A stretch of DNA of 64,000 nt from Xanthobacter agilis (GTDB lineage: Bacteria; Pseudomonadota; Alphaproteobacteria; Rhizobiales; Xanthobacteraceae). Positions 27,180-35,394 of this stretch are shown piece after piece. The notes under the pieces were generated by a model. That model was not told the origin of the DNA, did not search any database, and was given only the letters and a program-made list of their open reading frames with translations. The stretch spans positions 124,001-188,000 of the forward strand of contig NZ_JABWGX010000003.1 of NCBI RefSeq assembly GCF_021730435.1, read 5' to 3'. The number at the start of each line of letters is the position of its first letter. The first letter of the stretch is position 1. The position numbers and the translations under genes are program-made.

Positions 27180-28049
27180 ATGGAGCCGCTCGTCGCCAAG
27201 GCCCCGGCCAAGATCAACCTGACCCTGCGGGTGGTGGGCCGGCGGACCGATGGATATCATGATCTGGTGAGCCTCGTCGCCTTCGCCGGGGCCAGCGACG
27301 TGGTGTCGCTGCGTGCGGACGCCCCGCTCAGCCTGGCCGTGGCCGGGCCGATGGCGTCCGACGCGGGGCCGGACACCGACAATCTGGTGCTCAAGGCCGC
27401 CCGCGCCTTCGCGCGGGAACTGCCCGGCGCGCGACTTGGCGCCTTCCGCCTGGTGAAGCGCCTGCCGGTGGCGGCGGGGCTCGGCGGCGGGTCGGCCGAT
27501 GCGGCGGCGGCATTGCGGCTGCTCGCGCGCCTCAATGGCCTTGCCGGCGACGATCCGCGTCTTCACGCGGCGGCGTGTGCCACTGGGGCCGACGTCCCGG
27601 TGTGTCTCGATCCCAGGGCGCGCGTCATGCGCGGGGTGGGGCACGAGCTGTCGGCGCCCATCGCCCTGCCGGTGCTGCCGGCGGTGCTGGTGAACTGCCG
27701 CGTGGCGGTGCCCACCGCCGACGTGTTCCGCACGCTCGGCCTGCGCGCCGGCGACCCGTTGCCGGGTCCCGACCACCCCTCCACCCTTCCGGTCGAGGCG
27801 TCGGCGCTGCGCGCCGTGCTCGCCGGCCTGCCCAACGACCTGGAGCCCCCCGCCCGGGTGGTGGCGCCGATCATTCAGGAGGTGATGGCGCGGCTCACCG
27901 GCGCGCCCGAGGCGCTTCTGGTGCGCATGTCGGGCTCCGGCGCCACGGTGTTCGCGCTCACCGACACCTGCCGCAACGCGGCTGCGCTGGCCCGGCGGGT
28001 GGCGGCGGCCCGGCCCGGCTGGTGGGTGCGGCCGACCGTTCTGCGCTGA
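27180..28049 (+). CDS. ispE: 4-diphosphocytidyl-2-C-methyl-D-erythritol kinase
   Basis: Phosphorylates CDP-methylerythritol in the non-mevalonate isoprenoid pathway. It has 289 residues from ATG 27180. The opening AKAPAKINLTLRVVGRRTDG is diagnostic, with the catalytic Lys and Asp-Gly-Tyr-His. The GHMP ATP loop is LPVAAGLGGGSADAAAAL, and the C-terminal motif 3 is VRMSGSGATVFAL. It lies near an octaprenyl-type synthase gene (28541), so two isoprenoid genes sit within 1.5 kb, although in opposite directions. Assignment is firm. Confidence 0.96.
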   Translation: MEPLVAKAPAKINLTLRVVGRRTDGYHDLVSLVAFAGASDVVSLRADAPLSLAVAGPMASDAGPDTDNLVLKAARAFARELPGARLGAFRLVKRLPVAAGLGGGSADAAAALRLLARLNGLAGDDPRLHAAACATGADVPVCLDPRARVMRGVGHELSAPIALPVLPAVLVNCRVAVPTADVFRTLGLRAGDPLPGPDHPSTLPVEASALRAVLAGLPNDLEPPARVVAPIIQEVMARLTGAPEALLVRMSGSGATVFALTDTCRNAAALARRVAAARPGWWVRPTVLR

Positions 28050-28169
28050 CACCCATGGCGTGCATCGCTGGCGTGCGTCGCGAAATGAGGTTGAGAGTCC
28101 GGGGGCGGTGCGCTTTCTTGAACGCATGGGACGCCGCGCCAAGCGGGTGCCGCAGGCCGAGAGAACCCG

Positions 28170-28493
28170 ATGACGCTTCCCGCCTTTCTGTTTTCTGCCC
28201 TTGGCGAAATCGCAGGCTGCTTTGCCTTCTGGCATGTGCTGCGGCTCGGCGGCTCGCCCTGGTGGCTGCTGGCGGGGGTGGTGAGCCTTGGCGCGTTCGC
28301 CACGGCGCTCACGTTCGTTGATTCGGAAGCCGCTGGCCGCGCCTTCGCGGCCTATGGCGGCATCTATATCGTGTCGTCGCTGGCCTGGATGTGGCTGGTG
28401 GAAGGCGTGCGCCCTGACCGCTGGGATGCCGCCGGCGCCTTGTTGTGCCTAGCCGGCGCGGCGGTGATCGTGCTCGGCCCGCGCGGGGGGTGA
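28170..28493 (+). CDS. YnfA/UPF0060-family small membrane protein
   Basis: A 107-residue protein with four predicted helices, such as [20 protein letters not shown] and [31 protein letters not shown] and the closing [13 protein letters not shown] match the UPF0060 pattern. The family belongs to the drug/metabolite transporter superfamily. Some members have been linked to small-multidrug-type resistance, but the function here is unknown. It lies 120 bases after ispE on the same strand. Confidence 0.9.
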   Translation: MTLPAFLFSALGEIAGCFAFWHVLRLGGSPWWLLAGVVSLGAFATALTFVDSEAAGRAFAAYGGIYIVSSLAWMWLVEGVRPDRWDAAGALLCLAGAAVIVLGPRGG

Positions 28494-28540
28494 CGCGGGC
28501 CGGGCCCGCCGCGGGGCGCCCCGCGCGGCGGATACCCGTA

Positions 28541-29560
28541 TCAGTGGGCGCGGGCGAGGCAGAAATCCACGGCCTGCGACAGGGCCGACTTGAGCGCGGA
28601 CTTGGCGGGACTTGCCGGGAACAGGGCCAGGGCGTCCTTGGCCATGGCGCCGTAGTGGCGGGCGCGCTCCACCGTGTCGGCCAGCGCCCGGTGCTTCATG
28701 AGCAGGGCGATGGCCTGCTTGAGGTCGGCGTCGGTCACCTCGCCGTTTTCCAGGCACTTTTGCCAGAAGGCGCGCTCGCTCTCGTCGCCGCGGCGGAAGG
28801 CGAGCAGCACCGGCAGGGTGATCTTGCCCTCCCGGAAATCATCGCCGACGTTCTTGCCGAGCTTCGTCTGGTTGCCGCCGTAATCGAGGGCGTCATCCAC
28901 GAGCTGGAAGGCGATGCCCAGATTCATGCCATAGGAGCGGCAGGCGGCCTGCTCCGCCTTCGGCCGCTGGCCGAGCACGGCCCCGACCTCGCAGGCGGCG
29001 GCGAACAATTCCGCCGTCTTGCCGCGGATGACGGCGAGATAATCGTCTTCCGAAGTCTGGGTGTTCTTGGCGGCGGCGAGCTGCATCACCTCGCCCTCGG
29101 CGATGACGCTGGCGGCATTCGAGAGGATGTCGAGGCACGTCAGCGAGCCGACCTCGACCATCATCTTGAACGCCTGGCCGAGCAGGAAGTCGCCCACCAG
29201 CACGCTGGCCTCGTTGCCCCACAATTTGCGGGCGGCGAGCTTGCCCCGGCGCATGTCGCTCTCGTCCACCACGTCGTCGTGGAGAAGGGTGGCGGTGTGC
29301 ATGAATTCCACCGAGGCGGACAGCTTGATGTGGCCGTCGCCCTCGTACCCGCTCAGCGCCGCGCAGGCGAGCGTCAGCATGGGCCGCAAGCGCTTGCCGC
29401 CGGAGGAGATGAGGTGGTTGGCCACCTCGGGGATCATCGCCACGTCGGAGCCTGTGCGGGCCAGGATGGCGGCGTTCACGCGCTCCATGTCCGCCTTCAC
29501 GAGGCGCACCAGCGCATCGATGGACGGTTCATTCGGCTCGAACGGAAGGACGACGGCCAA
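28541..29560 (-). CDS. ispB: polyprenyl (octaprenyl/decaprenyl) diphosphate synthase
   Basis: Long-chain trans-prenyl diphosphate synthase that makes the ubiquinone side chain. It has 339 residues. The first Asp-rich motif is LLHDDVVDESDMRRG, the second is FQLVDDALDYGG, and the substrate-binding GGKRLRPMLTLA is near residue 55. Chain length cannot be set by eye, although alphaproteobacteria usually make decaprenyl or nonaprenyl. It is convergent with the YnfA-like gene and divergent from the DUF2007 gene. Confidence 0.93.
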   Translation of the reverse strand: MAVVLPFEPNEPSIDALVRLVKADMERVNAAILARTGSDVAMIPEVANHLISSGGKRLRPMLTLACAALSGYEGDGHIKLSASVEFMHTATLLHDDVVDESDMRRGKLAARKLWGNEASVLVGDFLLGQAFKMMVEVGSLTCLDILSNAASVIAEGEVMQLAAAKNTQTSEDDYLAVIRGKTAELFAAACEVGAVLGQRPKAEQAACRSYGMNLGIAFQLVDDALDYGGNQTKLGKNVGDDFREGKITLPVLLAFRRGDESERAFWQKCLENGEVTDADLKQAIALLMKHRALADTVERARHYGAMAKDALALFPASPAKSALKSALSQAVDFCLARAH

Positions 29561-29700
29561 GAAACGCTCCCGCTTGTCAATCTTTCGGGCGCACCATAGG
29601 GATGCCCATGGGCATGGCGCAAGGGGTCTGGCGGCCCGCGCACGCGCTTTGGCGACGCGGGCAGGCCGAAGCGCCGGCCGGGCATCGGGAGCGGGCGAGG

Positions 29701-29928
29701 ATGCGGGAGCTGCTGCGAACCAACGATCTGGTGCTGCTCGGCGCCGTCACGGCCCTGCTCGATGCCGCCGGCATCGGCCATTTGGTCGCGGATGCGCACA
29801 TCAGCGCGCTTGAGGGCTCCATCGGCATTCTGCCCCGCCGCCTGCTGGTGGTGGACGATGAGGCGCCCCGCGCCTGGCGCCTGCTGGCGGAGGCGGGTTT
29901 TTCCGACGCCCTGCATGATCCGGCGTGA
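29701..29928 (+). CDS. DUF2007-domain small protein
   Basis: A 75-residue cytoplasmic protein from ATG 29701; the frame is open to 29602 but lacks conserved sequence. MRELLRTNDLVLLGAVTALL, then HISALEGSIGILPRRLLVVD and the W-R-L-L near the end match DUF2007, annotated as putative prokaryotic signal-transducing protein. It has no catalytic residues. Its stop lies 13 bases before the methyltransferase GTG, so the two are co-transcribed. This pairing recurs in alphaproteobacteria as far as I recall. Confidence 0.88.
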   Translation: MRELLRTNDLVLLGAVTALLDAAGIGHLVADAHISALEGSIGILPRRLLVVDDEAPRAWRLLAEAGFSDALHDPA

Positions 29929-29941
29929 GCGGAGCTGCGCC

Positions 29942-30703
29942 GTGACCCCGCCCGCGCGCCCCGATGTCACCGCCGACGCCATCCTTGGCGGGCGCGTGAC
30001 GCTGCGGCAGCAGGCGCGCGGCCATCGTGTGGGGCACGATGCGGTGCTGCTGGCGGCGCTCGCGCCGGCGGGGTGCCGGGCCATGGTGGATCTCGGCGCC
30101 GGCGTGGGGGCGGCGGGCCTTGCCTTCCTCGCGCGGGTGCCCGAGGCCACCGGGACGCTGGTGGAGATCGATCCCACGCTTGCCGCCCTGGCCACGGAAA
30201 ACGTGGCGGACAATCACTTCGGCGGCCGCTGCCGGGTGGTGGTGGCCGATGTGCTGCGGCTCGCGCGTCCATCGGGTCCCCCGGCGCCGGCGGTGGGCAT
30301 GGCCGACCTCGTGCTCGTGAATCCGCCCTTCAATGCCGCGGGCGCGCACCAGACCTCCCCCCACGCGGGACGCGCCCGCGCCCATATAGGCGGCGCCGAG
30401 CTGTTGCTGGCGTGGGTCACGACGGCCTATCGCTGCCTCGCGCCCGGTGGCGTGCTGTGCCTGATTCACCGGCCGGAAGAGATGGAGGCGATTTTCGCCG
30501 CGCTGGCGGGGCGCTTCGGCGCGGCGGAGCTGCTGCCGGTGCATCCGCGCCCCGAGGCGCCGGCGGTGCGCTTGCTGGTGCGCGCGGTGAAAGGCCGGCG
30601 CACGGCGCCGCGCCTGTTGCCCGGTCTTGTCCTGGCCGATGCCGAAGGCGTGCCCACCATCGCCGCGGAAGCGGTGGTGCGGGGCGCCGGCGCCTTGGGA
30701 TGA
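29942..30703 (+). CDS. tRNA1(Val) adenine-N6-methyltransferase-like SAM enzyme
   Basis: A 253-residue class I methyltransferase. The start is GTG 29942, with ggag seven bases upstream; an ATG at 29915 that overlaps the previous gene is an alternative. The SAM-binding motif I is MVDLGAGVGAAGLAFL. The N-methyltransferase catalytic motif N-P-P-F is in DLVLVNPPFNAAG. The opening DAILGGRVTLRQQARGHRVG is typical of the TrmN6/COG4123 group, which modify A37 of tRNA(Val). Substrate identity is inferred from the family. It is coupled to the DUF2007 gene. Confidence 0.9.
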   Translation: MTPPARPDVTADAILGGRVTLRQQARGHRVGHDAVLLAALAPAGCRAMVDLGAGVGAAGLAFLARVPEATGTLVEIDPTLAALATENVADNHFGGRCRVVVADVLRLARPSGPPAPAVGMADLVLVNPPFNAAGAHQTSPHAGRARAHIGGAELLLAWVTTAYRCLAPGGVLCLIHRPEEMEAIFAALAGRFGAAELLPVHPRPEAPAVRLLVRAVKGRRTAPRLLPGLVLADAEGVPTIAAEAVVRGAGALG

Positions 30704-30805
30704 GGGATCGGCGGGACGGTGCGGGGCGCGCCACCCGCGGTGGCGAGATCATCCGCCGCGCGGCTGTGCCTTGAGGCCGTCGCGCGGGGGGCTTACATCT
30801 CAACC

Positions 30806-31675
30806 ATGGCCGATGCTCTCTCCTTCCTGCCGCGCCGTGTGCGCGCCCTTCTGCCCCAGCGCTGGCGCAAGGATGCGCCGGTGGTGCCCGTGGTGCGCCT
30901 GTCCGGCACCATCGGCATGAGCGCGCCGTTTTCGGCGTCCCTCACCCTCGCCGGCTGCGCCAAGGCGCTGGAGAAGGCGTTTTGTGTGAAGGATGCGCCG
31001 GCGGTGGCGCTGCTCATCAATTCGCCCGGCGGCTCGCCGGTGCAGTCCCACCTCATCTTCAAGCGCATCCGGGCGCTGGCGGAGGAGCGGGAAAAACACG
31101 TCTTCGCCTTCGTGGAGGATGTGGCGGCCTCCGGCGGCTACATGATCGCCTGCGCGGCCGACGAGATCTTCGCCGATCCGTGCTCGGTGGTGGGCTCGAT
31201 CGGGGTGGTGAGCGCCGGCTTCGGCTTCGACAAGGCCATCGCCCGCTTCGGCATCGAGCGCCGCGTCTACACCGCCGGCGAGAAGAAGGTGTCGCTCGAT
31301 CCCTTCCGGCCCGAGCGACCGGAGGACGTGGAGCGGCTCGATGTGCTGCTGAAGGAACTGCATGTGGTGTTCGCCGATCTGGTGCGCGCCCGGCGCGGCG
31401 TCACCCTCACGGCGGACGAGGCCACCTTGTTTTCCGGCGAGTTCTGGCTTGCCACCCAGGCCCTGGGCCTTGGCCTGCTCGACGGGCTCGGCGACGTGCG
31501 TTCCACCTTGCGCGCCCGGTATGGCGAAGGGGTGGAGCTGCCGCTGATGGAGGGGCCGAAGCCCTTCTTTCTGCGCCGCCCCGGCGGCTTTTCCGGGGCT
31601 CTGGCCCATGATGCGGCGGCCGGCGCGCTCGCCGCCGCCGAGGCGCGCGCCCTGTGGGCCCGCTACGGCCTGTGA
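30806..31675 (+). CDS. S49-family peptidase (SohB/SppA-like)
   Basis: A 289-residue serine peptidase with a Ser-Lys dyad: Ser109 in VEDVAASGGYMIACAADE and Lys161 in VYTAGEKKVSLDPF. LLINSPGGSPVQSHLIFKR is family-typical. It has no N-terminal signal or membrane helix, unlike SppA, and the tail is short, so it may be cytoplasmic or peripheral. Related enzymes digest cleaved signal peptides or membrane proteins. It follows the methyltransferase gene by 103 bases and precedes nadE by 55. Confidence 0.92.
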   Translation: MADALSFLPRRVRALLPQRWRKDAPVVPVVRLSGTIGMSAPFSASLTLAGCAKALEKAFCVKDAPAVALLINSPGGSPVQSHLIFKRIRALAEEREKHVFAFVEDVAASGGYMIACAADEIFADPCSVVGSIGVVSAGFGFDKAIARFGIERRVYTAGEKKVSLDPFRPERPEDVERLDVLLKELHVVFADLVRARRGVTLTADEATLFSGEFWLATQALGLGLLDGLGDVRSTLRARYGEGVELPLMEGPKPFFLRRPGGFSGALAHDAAAGALAAAEARALWARYGL

Positions 31676-31730
31676 GCGCTCGCCCATGTTTCTTCCTCCA
31701 TCCCGCGACGCGGCCCGGTAGACCCCTCCC

Positions 31731-33398
31731 ATGACCAGCCCCGCCAATACTCTTTTCATCGCCGTCGCCCAATTGAACCCGATCGTGGGCGACGTGTCCG
31801 GGAACCTGGAGCTGGCGCGCCGCACCCGCGACGCCGCGAAGCTCTCCGGGGCCGATCTCGTCGTGTTCTCCGAATTGTTCATCGCCGGCTATCCGCCCGA
31901 GGATCTGGTGTTGAAACCGTCGTTCCAGGCCGCCTGCCGCAACGCGGTCGAGGCGCTGGCGGCGGAGACGGCGGAGGGGCCGGCCCTGCTCATCGGGGCG
32001 CCCTGGGTGGAGGGCGGCAAGCTCTACAATTCGGTGCTGCTGCTGGAGAATGGCGGCATTTCCGCCGTGCGCCACAAGGTGGACCTGCCCAATTACGGCG
32101 TGTTCGACGAAAAGCGCGTGTTCGCGTCCGGGCCGTTGCCGGGGCCGATCCCGTTCAAGGGGGTGCGACTCGGCGTGCCCATCTGCGAAGACATCTGGGG
32201 GCCGGACGTGGTGGAGTGCCTCGCCGAGACCGGGGCCGAGATCCTGGTGGTGCCCAACGGCTCGCCCTATCGCCGCTCGGTCTATGAGGAGCGCGAGAAT
32301 GTGGCGGTGGCGCGGGTGGTGGAAAGCCGCCTGCCGCTGCTCTATGTGAACCAGGTGGGCGGCCAGGACGAGCTGGTGTTCGACGGTGCCTCGTTCTGCC
32401 TCAATGCCGACCGCTTCCTCGCCCTCCAGTTCCCGAGCTTCGAGGAGCGGGTGCGGGTGACACGCTGGGAGCGGCTCGCCACCGGCTGGGCCATGACCGA
32501 GGGCGGTATCGTGGACCGCACCGAGGACGACGCGGCCGATTATGCGGCCTGCGTGCTGGGGCTGAAGGACTATGTGAACAAGAACCGCTTTCCCGGCGTG
32601 GTGCTCGGCCTCTCGGGCGGCGTCGACAGCGCCCTGTGCGCGGTGATGGCGGTGGACGCCCTGGGGCCGGAGCGGGTGCATTGCATCATGCTGCCCTATC
32701 GCTTCACCTCGGACGAGAGCCTGTCCGATGCGGCGGCGGTGGCTGACGCGCTGGGCCTGCGCTACGACATCCTGCCCATCGGCCCCGCCGTGGAGGGGCT
32801 GGAGGCGGCGCTGCGCCCCCTGTTCGCCGGCAAGGAGCGGGACGTGACGGAGGAGAACCTCCAGTCGCGGGCGCGCGGCACGCTGTTGATGTCGGTGTCC
32901 AACAAGTTCGGCGGCATGGTGGTGACCACCGGCAACAAGTCGGAGATGTCCACCGGCTACGCCACCCTCTATGGCGACATGAACGGTGGCTACAACCCCA
33001 TCAAGGACCTCTACAAGACCGAGGTGTTCCGCCTTTCCCGCCTGCGCAACGTGTGGAAGCCGGCGTTTGCGGCGGGGCCGGGCGGCATCGTCATCGCCGA
33101 CCGCCTCATCGACAAGCCGCCCACCGCCGAGCTGCGCGAGAATCAGAAGGACGAGGATTCGCTGCCGCCCTACGCCACCCTCGACGCGATCCTGTTCCGC
33201 CTGGTGGAGCTGGAAATGCCGGTGGGCGACGTGATCGCGGAAGGTTTCGACCCGGCGGTGGTGAAGCGGGTGGAACGCCTGCTGGCGATCGCCGAATACA
33301 AGCGCCGTCAGGCCGCGCCAGGGGTGAAGGTGACGCCCCGCAATTTTGGCCGCGACCGGCGCTATCCCATCACCAACCGTTTCCGGGACGAGGGCTGA
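31731..33398 (+). CDS. nadE: glutamine-dependent NAD+ synthetase
   Basis: Last step of NAD synthesis: amidates nicotinic-acid adenine dinucleotide using ammonia channelled from glutamine. It has 555 residues. The N-terminal nitrilase-like glutaminase has Glu48, Lys116 and Cys152 (VPICEDIWGPDV). The C-terminal synthetase has the PP-loop SGGVDS at residues 295-300 and TTGNKSEMSTGYATLYGDMN. Two-domain form, so it is not the ammonia-only enzyme. It is isolated from its neighbours by a strong hairpin downstream. Confidence 0.97.
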   Translation: MTSPANTLFIAVAQLNPIVGDVSGNLELARRTRDAAKLSGADLVVFSELFIAGYPPEDLVLKPSFQAACRNAVEALAAETAEGPALLIGAPWVEGGKLYNSVLLLENGGISAVRHKVDLPNYGVFDEKRVFASGPLPGPIPFKGVRLGVPICEDIWGPDVVECLAETGAEILVVPNGSPYRRSVYEERENVAVARVVESRLPLLYVNQVGGQDELVFDGASFCLNADRFLALQFPSFEERVRVTRWERLATGWAMTEGGIVDRTEDDAADYAACVLGLKDYVNKNRFPGVVLGLSGGVDSALCAVMAVDALGPERVHCIMLPYRFTSDESLSDAAAVADALGLRYDILPIGPAVEGLEAALRPLFAGKERDVTEENLQSRARGTLLMSVSNKFGGMVVTTGNKSEMSTGYATLYGDMNGGYNPIKDLYKTEVFRLSRLRNVWKPAFAAGPGGIVIADRLIDKPPTAELRENQKDEDSLPPYATLDAILFRLVELEMPVGDVIAEGFDPAVVKRVERLLAIAEYKRRQAAPGVKVTPRNFGRDRRYPITNRFRDEG

Positions 33399-33430
33399 GG
33401 CGCCTGCGCCCGCCCTTGTTGGGGGCCCAC

Positions 33431-33474
33431 AAAAAATCAGCCTGACGACCTGCGGGGGGAGGTCGTCAGGCTGA
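33431..33474 (-). terminator. strong hairpin terminator, reads best for minus strand
   Basis: Perfect 15-bp stem tcagcctgacgacct (33437-33451) with aggtcgtcaggctga (33460-33474). Six A on its left become TTTTTT after the stem on the minus strand, so it ends cydDC. It may also slow plus-strand readthrough from nadE. Confidence 0.85.
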
Positions 33475-33672
33475 ACGCGGTTCCGGAGGTCTCTTCGTCC
33501 CGCGTGCTGCCTTCATCTCACGGCGGCGGCGCCCGCCACATCCCCCAAATGATGGATGCGAAGCCGACTTTGACGCGGAAGAGGCGTTTTTCCGTCGGTG
33601 TTTGCGCCCCTTTTCCCGTTCAGGTGGAGGCGTTTGACGCGGCCGGTTGCATGTCCGGCGCCAGCCTCCCGA

Positions 33673-35394
33673 TCATCCGCCGGCGCCCGGACCCCTGCCG
33701 CCGATGGTCTTCAGGATTTCGGCGGGTGCGCCGCGGGCGGTGATCCGGCCATCGGCCATCACGATGATCTCGTCCATGGCGTCGAGCCGCGCGTGGCGGT
33801 GGGAGATGAGCAGAAGGGCGCGCCCCTCGGTCGCCTCCAGCACCGCGGCCATGACGTCACGCTCGGTCTGGGTATCGAGGCCTTCCGTGGGCTCGTCCAG
33901 GATGAGGATGGGGGCATCCTTCAACAGTGCGCGGGCGAGCCCGAGCCGCCGCGCCTCGCCGCCCGAGACCTTGGCCCCATGGGCGCCGACGAAGGTGTCG
34001 AGCCCCTTCGGCTGAGCTTCGATGAAGGCGAGGATGCCGGCCTTGGCGCAGGCCGCCTTCAGCGCGTCGTCGCTGGCATCGGGCGCCGCGAGGGTCAGGT
34101 TTTCGCGGATGGTGGCGGAAAACAGGTGGTCCCCCTGCGCCAGCACCGCGAGGCGCGCGCGCAGGCTGTCGGCGTCATAGGCGGCCACGCTCTTCCCGGC
34201 GAAGCGGACCGCGCCGGTGGTGGGCGCCCGGAACCGCAGGGCGAGGGAGACGAGGCTCGATTTGCCCGAGCCGCTCTGGCCGACCACGCCGACGCGCCGG
34301 CCCGGTTCAAGGGTGAAGCTCACATCGTCCACCGCCGGGGCGCCGGCGCCGGGATAGGTGAGGCCGGCATGGGCGAAGGCGAGCGCCCCTTGGGCCGGCA
34401 CCGGCCGCGGCGCGGCGGGCTCGGCCACCGGCGGCGGCCGGTCCACCAGGGTGAAGATGCGCCGGGCGGACGCGAGCGTGCCGGGCAGGGTCTGGATGGC
34501 GAGGGGCAGCGGCGCCACCACCTCGAACAGGGCGAGGGCGAACAGCGCCAGCATCGGCAGGTCCGGTCCCGGCAGGCTGCCGCCGAGGACGCGCGGCGCG
34601 CCGATGAGGATCACGGCCAGCAGGCTCGCCTGCGCGGCAAGGCCGACGCCCGCGCCCGCGAAGCCGGCGATGCCCGCGAGCCGTCCCTCGGCGGCGATGA
34701 GGGTGTCGCTGGTGGCCTCCAGCGCGGCGCGGTGGCGCCGGCCGGGATCGTAGATGTCGAGCTCGGCGCGGCCTTCCAGATGATCGACCAGCGCGGCGTT
34801 CAGCTCCGCCCCGTGGGCGGTGACGGCGCGGGCGGCGGGCGCGGCGAGGCGCTGCACCAGGAGCGGCAGGCCGAGGCCGGACAGGACCGCCGCGAGCGCC
34901 ACCACGAGCGCGATGGCGTGGTCGAAGGCGCTGATGAAGGTGAGCCCCACGGCCAGCACCACCACCGCCGCGGCCAAAGGCGAGATCACGCGCAGGAAGG
35001 CGAATTCCAGCCGGTCGATGTCGCCCTTCAGGCGTGCCAGCAGGTCGCCGCTGCGCTGGTCCTCCAGCGCCGCCGGGGCCAGCGGCGTGAGGCGGATGAA
35101 GAACCAGGGGCGCAGGCTCGCCACGAACTTCAATGTCGCCTGATGCCCGACGAGCCGCTCCACATAGCGGGAGACGGTGCGGGCAATGGCGAAGCCGCGG
35201 ATATAGGCGGCCGGCGCGAACACGTCGATGGCGATGCCCGCGGCGCCGGCAAGGGCCATGGCGGTGATGAACCATCCCGAGGCGGCCATGAGCGCCATGT
35301 GGGCGAGGCTGGCGACCGCCGACAGCAGCACCGCGACGACCATCCAGAGCGCTTGCGGCCGCATGAGCGCGATCAGGCGCAGAAAATCCGTCAT
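33673..35394 (-). CDS. cydC: thiol reductant ABC exporter subunit CydC
   Basis: Half of the heterodimeric CydDC exporter, which moves cysteine and glutathione to the periplasm and is needed to assemble cytochrome bd and periplasmic cytochromes. It has 573 residues. Six helices in the first half (LWMVVAVLLSAVASLAHMAL) precede the ATPase with Walker A GVVGQSGSGKSS, signature KVSGGEARRLGLARAL and Walker B ILILDEPTEGLD. The opening ALMAASGWFITAMALAGAAG marks it as CydC. Its start overlaps the cydD stop in ATGA. Confidence 0.94.
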   Translation of the reverse strand: MTDFLRLIALMRPQALWMVVAVLLSAVASLAHMALMAASGWFITAMALAGAAGIAIDVFAPAAYIRGFAIARTVSRYVERLVGHQATLKFVASLRPWFFIRLTPLAPAALEDQRSGDLLARLKGDIDRLEFAFLRVISPLAAAVVVLAVGLTFISAFDHAIALVVALAAVLSGLGLPLLVQRLAAPAARAVTAHGAELNAALVDHLEGRAELDIYDPGRRHRAALEATSDTLIAAEGRLAGIAGFAGAGVGLAAQASLLAVILIGAPRVLGGSLPGPDLPMLALFALALFEVVAPLPLAIQTLPGTLASARRIFTLVDRPPPVAEPAAPRPVPAQGALAFAHAGLTYPGAGAPAVDDVSFTLEPGRRVGVVGQSGSGKSSLVSLALRFRAPTTGAVRFAGKSVAAYDADSLRARLAVLAQGDHLFSATIRENLTLAAPDASDDALKAACAKAGILAFIEAQPKGLDTFVGAHGAKVSGGEARRLGLARALLKDAPILILDEPTEGLDTQTERDVMAAVLEATEGRALLLISHRHARLDAMDEIIVMADGRITARGAPAEILKTIGGRGPGAGG